NCBI GenBank assembly: GCA_963930775.1
Contig: OZ005694.1
Coordinates: 2,790,001 to 2,854,000, forward strand
Origin: Cliona cf. orientalis
Taxonomy: Eukaryota; Porifera; Demospongiae; Clionaida; Clionaidae
Reading direction: 5' to 3'
Length of the DNA: 64,000 nucleotides
Under the pieces are notes generated by a model. It worked only from the letters and a program-made list of their open reading frames with translations. It was not told where the DNA came from and searched no databases. The first letter of the stretch is position 1; every line of letters starts with the position of its first letter. Of the stretch, positions 35,730-45,660 are shown piece after piece. A program made the translations under genes and the position numbers.

Positions 35730-35874
35730 ATACACCCCTACTAGTGCTGTATGGAATATAATGCACGAGTGCAGTAACCACATACAGCACGAGGGCGAAG
35801 CCCGAGGGCTGTATGTGGTTACGCACGAGTGCATTATTCCATACAGCACTAGTAGGGGTGTGTTAACTGGTTTG
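35730..35874. repeat. Long palindrome with CGAGGGCGAAGCCCGAGGG core (palindrome 3)
   Basis: The arms are about 62 bases (CACCCCTACTAGTGCTGTAT, then GGTTAC or GTAACC and ACATACAGC) and are nearly perfect inverted copies. GCACGAGTGC occurs in both arms in the same direction. The core carries GGGC GAA GCCC. Confidence 0.75.
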
Positions 35875-36116
35875 TATCCCCACTGTTGACTTAGCACTAC
35901 AAGTGTGGTGTCTGAGTCTGACCACTGGGCCGGGTACCTGTAGTAGTCAGCTGTACCACAGGGCAATATCATGATATTGCCCTAGCCACAGGGCAATATC
36001 CAGTATACTGCCCTGGCGGTAGCTTTGATCTACGTCATAGGTGGGATACAAAACATGATATTTCTTAGGGCCCAGTTTGGTGTCCATTTTTATATCAACC
36101 AAATACTAGTTTTATT

Positions 36117-37362
36117 AAATCACTATCCAGACAGATTGCATGCAACAACCCAACCCAAACATGGAGTTTCTGACAGCGCTATTGACCGACACATGACAGT
36201 CATACAAGCCTTCGTCTGAGAGTATGACAGAGGGTATTGTTAGCGGGCCTAAGGAGCTGCAGACTTCACCGTTTTGCAGCCATGATATGAATGCATTCTC
36301 AATGACAGTGGAGCAATTTTAAGAGTGTAGCTTCAACCAACTAGAGCGGACTGCTGAGGGGGAGCAATTAAAATATAATGACATCATCTGGGTCTGAAGT
36401 CGTTTGTGTGTGTGTGATGACAATAATATTATTATACAATAATGCTATAGTTAGTTCTAGTGTGATAGAATTAATAATGTTGTGCTATTTGAACCAGACA
36501 CAATGTTACACTTTGGAAATTCTATCTATAGTTGGGACAAGGGCTGGGACAACAGAGAGACCTTAATAATCAGAGGTACAATGTCATGTATCCTTATTTC
36601 GAAATTCCACAAAATTTTAAAGTTGATCCATTTTGACTGATACATGAGAGTACTTCCTTCATGCACACATACTCGTATACGTAGCTACTGACACAAAATT
36701 AAAGTAAACACGTTATGGATTCAACCATTCAAAAATTGAATTGGTAAACCATGCCATTGTTGATTTCCGGCTTTGCCCGAAAAAGGAACAGTAACAAGTA
36801 TAAAAAGCAATTGTCAATGAAATTGAAGGATTAAGTAGGGATGGCAGGACCAAAAAGCAAAATTTGTGGGGATAATCACATCCACTATACATCCTTATGC
36901 TTGCATTTTTCAAGTAGCTATATGGGGCGCAGGAATAGTAATGCAACAATCAACTGACTATCCAAGTCATAATACTAATAAGTTCTCCCACATGCATATA
37001 TAGAGTCAAGACTCAAACTAACATGCTGAAGCGAAAGTATATCCGCTTCCCTGTATGGGAATCGATATCAACAGATGCATGATAATTGAGAAAAAACAAA
37101 CGTATAGGGATGTATAATAGTGGATGAGATTATCCCCACAAATCTTGTTCATGTACTTTTTGGTCCTGCCCTCCCTATAGTACTTAATCCTTCAATTTTA
37201 TTCAATTACTTTTATTACTTAATTAGTATACACAAATAATATGCACGCTGAATGCACCTAATAAAACATTGTCAAGTCATTTAGAGTTTTATCATGCACC
37301 AATATTAAATTTTTGGTCTATAATTACAAAAATTAAATAATAGCTAGTGCGTATATATAATA
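36117..37362. repeat. Duplicated 1.24-kb block, copy B
   Basis: Second copy of 31586-32824, same orientation, about 4.5 kb away. It has small indels, including a different short TG tract and a changed spacer, so the duplication is not recent. Confidence 0.75.
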
Positions 37363-37663
37363 GTTACATAATTATAAGAATAATAGGCTTATAGGATCGA
37401 TACAACTTCCACTCAAACCCAGGTACTAAAAAGTAATGAAGTTGATGCAGAACGCCGTACAGTAATTAATTAAGAAGAACAATATTAATTATTATCAGTG
37501 CATGGGTTTACTGGAAGTGTAAACCATGCTGATACGGTAACCATATTTTTCGGATTAATAATAATAATACTCAATACTCTACAATACTGCCATAATACAT
37601 CATAATATTATAGTTAATTATTAAGGTAGCTATGTGGCTAAAATACAGGATATTCAATTAAAT

Positions 37664-39452
37664 TTACAGAGGATTCTCTTCAACTGTTGTAGGATCAATG
37701 TGCTTATTAGCTTGGTATTCTTTATCCTTAGTGTCATCAAGTTTTTCATCAAGTAAAGTTTTCTTTATGATCCAAGCTGCTATCGATATCAAAATTGAGG
37801 GAAGAAGAGAGAGTACTGCCAGTGGAGCTGAACTGACTACAGATGCCCTTCCAATTATGAGTGAGTACAAAAGTCCAAAAACAAACAGAAAAAAGTATAA
37901 AAACATAAGAGTAATTAAGAATCCAATAGCAAACTTAGTTATTGAATGACATCTATCTTTACTGCAACAACATCTATCCTCACAGTATATAAGCACTTCG
38001 ACTTTTCTAGTGAGATACGTAATGACATACACCATAAATAGTACAATGAATGTAAGCATAAAAACAAATACACTTATGACCCTAATTGGGTATGCAAAAG
38101 CAAGTATAAAGGCAGGAAAAAAAGAATAGAGGAGAAGATAGGAAAAATAAGATGAAACCCAAATAAAGGGATATTTTCTAAGGAGATGAAACAGATGACA
38201 CAAAAAAATTTTACAGAAATCACAACATTTTTTTTGGTTATTATTATTTGTGTCATTCTGCCCCTCAGGGTCACCCTGTGGAGGTTGCATTTCTATATTA
38301 TTTTTATTTTGATTCTGCTTCAGAGAGACACACTTTGAGAAAAATTTATGCCCTATCATGATGCCTACAGACGCAACTCCAGGAATGCAATAAACTACTG
38401 TGGAGGTAATCACATACACAGCAATAACTGGATCTTGAACAGCTTTAGACCAAATGCCAGCCATAATAATTTCAGCCACCAATTCCAAAATGATAAAGAT
38501 AATCATAACAATTGCCAAACCATTCACCACATCAGTGTTTCTATCAGTGAATTGTTTCATTCCTTCTTCACTATGAATTTTTGATTTAATAAAGAATGCT
38601 GTTGTGATACATAATGCATAGAGTGCGATTGAACTTATCGTATAAACGAGGTAGAAAGGAGTGTATGATGCATCCCTGAATCCTTGACCAGATACTCCAC
38701 TCTGTGGTAAAGAAAAGCCAACGAGGAATGTATTTCCACTATCTTGAAGAACATCACTTAGCCCAGCATAAACTCGTAACTGGAAGTATAATATATATTT
38801 TAATTTAATAGCTTACTTTTGAACTTAAGAAAGATAGACTTACCAAAGAATTAAAGTCCTTCAGTGCAGACATGAAAATGTCGTCACTAGGAATACAGGG
38901 AAGAGATGGGATATGAAGGTGAATCCGAAGCGTAGGAAGATCGTATGTACCATCCCACAGGAATGTTTGTGCTTCAGGTCCTCTGTCGGATCCAAGAAGC
39001 TCGTAGAAAATTCTCAATAGTCCGAAAGGTAACTGTATTTGCATAAAATTCAAAACCAGCGGATGGACCACGGTGAAGACTCCACTTGAAGTCCATCCAT
39101 AGACCACTGTTGTCTCATTGCTCAGTATGTCACTAGAAGAAGGTGAAATGCTATTGCAGAAATCCATCTCTGTATGCGTTACATTATATACAACTCTTAT
39201 TAGAACAGGATGAGCATTTGGTGCGTAGAAGAAGGCCTTTCTAAGTCGGTATAAATTTTCTTGATCGTCATTAAGGGCATCTTGAAATTGTTGAAATAGT
39301 TTATTGCAGATATCCACATACGCTTCATTATCGTCACAACCACACACTGCTACTGCAAATAGAGAAGCAAGTATCCAAGCAATGAATTCGAATAATATAA
39401 TTTTCTTCATGATGTGACTGGACATTAATTTTATATTAGCTTTCAAAGGCAA
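37664..39452 (-). CDS. Multi-pass membrane protein with secreted N-terminal domain, unknown family
   Basis: A two-exon gene. Exon 1 is 39452-38844 and exon 2 is 38779-37664 (stop), joined in phase 0 by a 64-base gt..ag intron. The likely start is the third in-frame ATG (about 39410), because it opens directly onto a signal peptide (MKKIILFEFIAWILASLFAV). About 240 extracellular residues follow, with Cys residues and N-glycosylation sites (NVTH, NETT). Then come about seven hydrophobic helices: FYLVYTISSIALYALCIT, VVNGLAIVMIIFIILELVA, VIAVYVITSTVVYCIPGVA, a loop with CCDFCKIFLC, then four more to LLPSILISIAAWI. A polar tail (DEKLDDTKDKEYQ) ends it. The layout resembles a receptor or channel, but I recognise no GPCR or channel motif. 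The gene looks intact. Confidence 0.85.
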
Positions 39453-39547
39453 AAATAGTAGCTATTGATCCTCAGCTTCTCTACTCTACTAGTATAAAGC
39501 TGAATATACCTCCCTTATATAACCGGTGCCAGTGGCGTATCCAGGAT

Positions 39548-40173
39548 TAGCCTCGTACCCAGGCCCTTTGAGGAGGAGGAGAAAGGGCCTGGTACACACT
39601 GTGTGCGCATGCGTTATTTTCCCAGTAAAAGCTGGGAATTCGTATTTTTGTCCGCTTATCTGTCCGTAAACGTGAACCTTGACCTCAGGTATATGCCTAA
39701 AAATCATTTTTGCTGGCAGCGTTTCGGACTCAAGACGCCTACTGTGACCAATTTAGCTATCACAAGCGAGCAATATCGACAGAAGAATAATAAAGAAGCT
39801 ATGATAAGGACATCGACTCACGTTTAGTCGACTTTTTTAATGAAAAAATGGAAGTATCGACACCGAGGAAGTTGTCCAACGGCAGCGAAGGGACTTTGTC
39901 AGATCTCTGAAGCTCAAGAAGGTTTGTTTAAAGTCAAATTAGAGCGAAGAAAGTCTTCCGTACGATATTCTTTAGAAATATCCAGTCTGTAGGCTTCACC
40001 GACTTCGGATGCCATGGGATGCTTAGTATACGTTGTCCGTACACGTCCGACCGCGTGGTAACGCCAATATCCGGTGAATTATACTAGAAAATGCTCCGTA
40101 AACTTTGCGCATGCGCGTACCGTGTGTACCAGGCCCTTTCTCCTCCTCCTCAAAGGGCCTGGGTACGAGGCTA
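39548..40173. mobile_element. Mutator-like MITE, copy 2, with perfect 9-bp duplication
   Basis: Inverted ends TAGCCTCGTACCCAGGCCC, flanked by ATCCAGGAT on both sides (39539-39547 and 40174-40182). It is inserted inside another small repeat (GTGGCGT|ATCCAGGAT|TTGAAGG). The inner ends carry GGAGGAGGAG blocks. Family mate of 11402-11709. Confidence 0.85.
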
Positions 40174-40182
40174 ATCCAGGAT

Positions 40183-40590
40183 TTGAAGGAGGGAGCGAGG
40201 TGCTAGTTCGATCGCGCGCGAAATTTTTCGCCACGCCCCTCATTTACGCGTTCTTGAAGATAGCTGGCTGACAAAGAAGGCTGTTTTAGGCCTAGTGACG
40301 ATGAGAAAACGCTGTTTAAGGAGCGAATTTTAGAAGCCAGTAAGTTTATTGTTGGTAGGAGCTGCCAGTTATCGATTATCGTTGACAATATATATTTGTG
40401 CTGAGGTACTGAGCTGGCTTTTGTGCCAGAGCTGAGGGGTGCTCCAGCACCCTGAGCTCCATGCTATATAGACAGGGCTAGCCCTACAGAGCTGGTTTAA
40501 TTTCCGGTGTCATTGGTTGGGACCAGGAAATGGAATTCATACCTCGCCGCATGCGCCGCAGGGTTACGGTAGTCGTTCTGTGTGTGTGTC

Positions 40591-40666
<76 letters not shown>

Positions 40667-41190
40667 CACGGTACAATGTATGTTCGATTTATCATTGCTC
40701 AGGTTTATGCCACGCCCCTCGTTAAAGGGGTGTGACGCTAAGGTTAAAGGTCACTTGTGGTGGTTTTAAGCTTTTTGTCTAGATCCTTTTCCTTCCTTTC
40801 GAGGGTGGGATCTGGGGACGAGACTATATGTACAGGCCTTAAAATCAAACTCTCCCTTGAAACTAACCCTGCTACCCACTTATACCCGAAACCCAGCCTC
40901 TGGCCCCTCCCATAAAATAATGGTGGGGGGATCATGCGTGGACAGTCCGGGGGGACCACTCAGTACATTATGACAGGATTTCTCATTGAGGTGATCGAAT
41001 CTGTGGCACATATAACGGATTTAATTTTCTACTAGCTATTTTAGCATGCCACTGAATGTTTTGACTCACCTGTGTCGATCAGTTGGGTGTTCTGTGTAGT
41101 GATTACGTCATGAATAATGAAAATTTTGCTAGGTTCAAAATACCATGTGGCTGGGTGGCAACGCTTAACGTACAGTCAGTGTGGCCATAG
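40183..41190. repeat. Repeat debris and a TG microsatellite
   Basis: The TG tract runs about 40580-40664, interrupted once. GCCGCATGCGCCGCAGGGTTAC (about 40547) belongs to the AACCCTC family seen at 56386. About 40845-40910 is related in reverse to 42605-42725. No gene was seen. Confidence 0.55.
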
Positions 41191-41284
41191 CTAATATTCA
41201 TTTGGTGATAAAAAGGGGTGGATCAACAAGTAGCAGCTTAATACTTGTTGATCCACCCTTTTTGACACCAAATGAACATTATTA
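41191..41284. repeat. Hairpin element, GGGGTGGATCAACAAGTA arms
   Basis: ATTCATTTGGTG..AAGGGGTGGATCAACAAGTA and its inverse form a near-perfect hairpin of about 94 bases. Relatives are at 43228-43302 and 43404-43460. Confidence 0.65.
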
Positions 41285-42093
41285 CCCCGCATATATCTCA
41301 AACATCTAGGCACGTTAGCGACTCGTAAGCATGCATGCACAACGAATCGGTCGAAATTGTCGAAAACCTGCTTCATTATGCTTTAAATTGTTTGGTAAGG
41401 CATACAAGTATATCCCAAATAGTGTTTTGTTTGCCACACCTACCCCTACCCCTATGTGCTTTATGCACATGCACACAACCTAATTAACACTTAATATTAC
41501 ATCCCTAGTAGCAATTTACTTTTTTGAAACAAGCAATATTTGCCCAGTAAGGGTATCGAATCGTGAAATTTGGCACAGACATAGCTGGATATAGAAAATA
41601 GTTTAGTAGATACTTGAAAGTTTGTCATCTATTTTCACATTCTGCCACATTGTATTATATAAGCACTAAGTCTTGACGAATATTATGCATAACTTAAATA
41701 TGCTACTTACATACATAATGACCCTTAACCAGAAAAAACATAATCCCATACCTTTCAAGGTCTATAGGCTGGAACGCTGACTGTGGACTACGTACCATAG
41801 CCAGTTATGATTCAGTAATAATTTACAGCCACAGGGGATTGGGGTCAGCTTGTGGTGAAGGAGCTAGCTTTATCCATCGATTTTGGAAGGAAAAAAAGAT
41901 GACACCATCCTCGCTACAGACTGGTGAGCTGCAGCACCACTTATCCATATGGGTGTCCGCAGACATTACCACAGCCAGTTGCCTAGGATGGGGTAGGAAC
42001 TGGGCGGCCCCTAAGCCTGAGGTACGTATAGCTAGCGGGTTTTCTACTAGCTGTTTTAGTATGCCACTGGATAAGTGAATGTTTGGACTCACC

Positions 42094-43085
42094 GCAGTGG
42101 CAGATCCAGAGGGGGATCTCAGGGTGCCATGCATGGAACCCTCCTTTGGGCTGCACCAAGCACTAACATGATAAGCAAAATAGAGCCCCCTCTCTGGCTA
42201 CAGAGTTAAGAAAGGCTGCTGTTAGCTATAGATGGCTCACCTCAGCATGCTTTAGGCCATACAAAATAACTTACTTGATTCTCATCCAATTTTTACAGCG
42301 GCTGCCTCAACAAATTATATTGCTATTAGGCGTGCGCAGAGCGACCCTTTACGAAATATTTAGACAATAGTAAGCTCCAGGTAGTCTTCCTAGTGTCCTG
42401 ATGAGTAAAATTAAAAATAAAAGCCTCCTCCCACCCCATTTTTTTTTGAAAATAGTGGATGAGAATCAAGTGAGTTATTTCAAATGGACTTAGTGGAAGA
42501 TTTGTTCGAAATCAGATCAGTAGGTTAATGTCTCATATGTAAGAGGTATCCACGCATACATGAACAATGATGTTATATCAAATTAATGGTTAGCTAATAG
42601 GGTTAGTAGTCTTCAGGGTAGGGGTGGGTTTTGGGTCGGGTATAAATGGTAAGCAGAGTTAGTGTGCAGAGTAGGGCTGGGAATTGGGCACAAATGGTCA
42701 GCAGGGTTAGTTTCTGGGTAGGGCTAGTAGCTATGTACTGTACTACTAGTATCATTGGTGGTTTGTTTGATATAATCATTGAAAGTTGTATTCCAGCGGC
42801 AGCAACAGTGGTGGCATAGTGGAGGTGTCCCTGGGCTCTGGAGCAGATGGTATGGGTTCGAATCCTGCTAGTACTCTTTCATCGTAATCTTTTTCCTTCA
42901 TTACTCAAATTTTCGAAGTATTGAATCTCATCTTAGCTACATGAGATATCCACCGATCATTAGGGCTGGTAACTTACTCGATCAAAAATGGGCGTAGATT
43001 CCCCCGAGGTGGGCGTGGTACCTACAATTTTCGCGTCCAGGAGTGTGACAAAACCCTCCGTCACAAAATCCTAGAACCGCCACTG
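42094..43085. mobile_element. Inverted-repeat element interrupting a duplicated block
   Basis: The ends GCAGTGGC and GCCACTGC are inverted. The flanking sequence 42040-42093 plus 43086-43150 matches the continuous block 41033-41130, so the 0.99 kb between is an insertion. It contains a tandem pair of about 60 bases (42605-42725) and a tRNA-like segment (42806-42880). Confidence 0.6.
42806..42880 (+). repeat. tRNA-derived (SINE-like) head
   Basis: TGGCATAGTGG (42812-42822) fits the RNA polymerase III A box and GGTTCGAATCC (42855-42865) is a perfect B box, at the right spacing. The acceptor stem does not pair well, so this is more likely a SINE head or decayed tRNA than a working tRNA. Confidence 0.5.
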
Positions 43086-43227
43086 CACCTAGCTATGTCG
43101 ATTGTTCGGGTGTTATGTGTATAGTGATTATGTCATGAATAATGAAAAATTTTCTACCATGTAGGTTGTGATGTTATTGAACCTGTCCATTTAGTTGGTG
43201 TGGCCTCATAATATACAATAATGTTCA

Positions 43228-43536
43228 TGTGGTATCAAAAGGGGTGGATCAACAAGTAGCCGCTACTTGTTAATCCACCCTTTCTTGACACCAAATGATT
43301 ATTGTATACTATACAATAATCATTTGCTGTCAAGAAAGCTACAATGTCAGATAGCTACAATGAATGTATTGAATACATTGATTGTAGCTATAATATATAT
43401 ATCAAAAGGGGTGGATCAACAAGTAGCCGCTACTTGTTAATCCACCCTTTCTTGACAGCAAATGATTATTACACCAAATGATTATTGTATACTATACAAT
43501 AATCATTTGCTGTCAAGAAAGCTACAATGTCAGATA
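43228..43536. repeat. Tandemly duplicated palindromes
   Basis: The GGGGTGGATCAACAAGTAGC hairpin and the block CATTTGCTGTCAAGAAAGCTACAATG occur twice. The first copy (43321-43390) continues uninterrupted through CAGATAGCTACAATGAATG; the second is split by the mariner-like element. Confidence 0.65.
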
Positions 43537-44656
43537 CAGTGCAACCAAGCAAGATAGCAAAACTTTTTAAAACCATATTTTTGGGCTAAAAACTACACAG
43601 ACAGACCTACTTGATATCAAAATGGCCACAACAATCATTTTTATTGTGTTTTACAAAATTGCAAATTTCCTATATTTAGCTAATACAGAAGCCACATAAT
43701 ATGTGCAGGCCAGTTTTCATAGATTTTTCACTGATTTTGGATAAGGCCACACAAATAAAATTACTTGTTTCTCAGGCCCGCCCGCCTCGTTTTTTCCTAC
43801 CCGCATGGGCCTTTTTATTTCGCATTCTGAAGCTTTTCCGGTAAAGGTCGTCAGCACTAAAAGTGTTGGCTATTAGGTAAGAGGCCAGTTTACATAGGAA
43901 CCTGACCAATTTACATAGAAACTGACCAATATACATAGGAAATTGACCTATATACATAGAAACTGGCCATTTGCATAGGAAACTGACCAAAATAAAGCTT
44001 ATTTCCATTTTTTGTCTTATTTTTCAATATGTTTGCTACGTATTATACTTTGCCTTAAAAAAAAAAAAAGAAATTTAATTTAAAAAAAAAGCCTCATCCC
44101 CTCATCGATTTGAGAAGAAATATGCCTGAGAAACAAGTAATTTTTTTTTGTTCGGCCTAAAAGTGGCTATATCTTGGAAGTGGTAAGGAGTCAAGACTTC
44201 AAATTTGGGATTTAGTAACTTTATTACAAGTGCTATCAGCCAACCAAGTGGAATTTCTTAACTAGAACTAAATAGGAAAAAATGTGCCTAACATATTTGG
44301 CCCTCCGAAAGGGATTTTATGACAATATCTGTTTAGCAATGCACTGCACAGCCTCTACACTCATGTCCAATTAACTTCGTATGGATGTGCATAACTGGGT
44401 AGAGCGCACACCCTTAACCGAAAACAATACTCATTTAATGTGCCTAACATATTTTGGAGAGCGACGTTATCTTATGAAGCCATAAAAATGGAAATAATCA
44501 TGGTTACATCCCATAATTATAATTCTATATAGAGTTTATGTTGAAGAAGATTGGTACGAAATTTCAAACTTTTATCTATAATAGATTTTATTTTATGAGT
44601 CAAAATAGGTTCAAATTCTGAAATAAAAAAGTTTGCTCTCTTGCTTGGTTGCACTG
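43537..44656. mobile_element. TA-target inverted-repeat element (mariner-like), copy 2
   Basis: Same family as 13879-14578, with ends CAGTGCAACCAAGCAAGA. TA is present on both sides (43535-43536 and 44657-44658). The adjacent duplicated block at 43321-43390 shows the target without the element and with a single TA. It carries a nested insertion at 43745-44157. Confidence 0.8.
43745..44157. mobile_element. Harbinger-like MITE nested in the mariner-like element
   Basis: A 413-base element with inverted ends starting GGCC and continuing AAATTACTTGTTTCTCAGGC, flanked by TAA on both sides (43742-43744 and 44158-44160). The sister copy at 13879-14578 reads straight through GGATAAAAGTGG with one TAA, which confirms the insertion and the 3-bp duplication. 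Confidence 0.88.
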
Positions 44657-44896
44657 TAGCTATAATGAATTCGAATGTATTGAATACATTGATTGTATCT
44701 ATAATTATGACATTAAATTTTAACTCATCCAATACGCTTAGTCTTAATCAACACTGTGCATGTGAACCTAGGAGGTTCAGTCTACACTTGATCAACCCCA
44801 CTTAACTGCTTAGTCTATTCATAGCATCATATCACACTTCCTGACATCCAAATCCACCTCTCTTTGTAAATTAGCATACATTCCGCACTAATATAG

Positions 44897-45175
44897 CCTC
44901 GTCCCCAGGCACCCCAATCTTTTCAACGCATGCAAGAGAAAAACGGGGAGCCGGCCTGGTACGCGAAATCACGTGAGCTCACATGTGAGGTGAAGGGTGA
45001 CTATCGCGCATAGGTGAGTGCTGCTTGCAGTGGTGTGATTGTTGGGCATGACCGACTGGGTGAGGCATTACGTCTACCAGCCGCGTGTTTACTTCTTTCT
45101 TCGTATTTACAGCTACTGAAATGTGCCAGTGAAAATTTTGTGACGCAGCGCACGTGACTTCACGTACCAGGCTCA
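44897..45175. repeat. Inverted-repeat element related to the TAGCCTCG family
   Basis: Begins TAGCCTCGTCCCCAGGC. GGCCTGGTACGCGAAATCACG (about 44958-44980) has its inverse near 45148-45172. No clear target duplication was seen. Confidence 0.45.
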
Positions 45176-45184
45176 TCAGTCATG

Positions 45185-45430
45185 TAGCTCAGGTAGGTGC
45201 TATATAAACACAGACCGGCAACATCTGCACAGAATGCACTGAGTACTTTCTCTCAGACGACCCTTTGCCATACTTAACGACCCTTACCAGTTAACAAAGG
45301 GAGGTTGCGACGGACAGACGGACCATAATAATAATTTTATGGTCCGTTTGTCCGCCCATAGATAATAAAGAAAAATCGCCAAACGATTGCAGTAACCCTC
45401 CGCCTACGCTTTGCGGCAAGGGGTAATAAA
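45185..45430. mobile_element. AACCCTC-family element fragment
   Basis: Shares ATCGCCAAACGATTGCAGTAA and GCCTACGCTTTGCGGCAAGG with the copies at 60624-61142 and (inverted) 56378-56890. It contains a short palindrome of GGACCATAA..TTATGGTCC. Confidence 0.55.
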
Positions 45431-45532
45431 TAATTATGTCTAGTAATTTATAGCTGGAGAATCTGACGTACTAATACTTTTATAATCAACGAATAGCTTC
45501 AAATAGATGGCTAGAATACTATTAATTCGGGG

Positions 45533-45660
45533 CGAGCCTGAGCGAGCCCCGAATACACGAGAAACCGGAAGCGGTGTATATGTATAGGTTATATACCGAG
45601 GTGCAGGTCTCTACGCTATTTACACAACCGAGGGCCGAAGGCCTGAGGCTGTGTATTTTT
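45533..45660. repeat. CGAG-rich palindromes (palindrome 4)
   Basis: ATTCGGGGC..GCCCCGAAT (45533-45562) and TACACA..CGAGGGCCGAAGGCCTGAGG..TGTGTA (about 45620-45655) are adjacent hairpins with CGAG/CTGAG repeats. They resemble the cores of palindromes 1-3. Confidence 0.5.

Noticed and set aside
40530-40769. Val/Cys repeat protein
   Set aside because: It translates a TG microsatellite.
42806-42880. Functional tRNA gene
   Set aside because: The B box is good but the acceptor stem does not pair.
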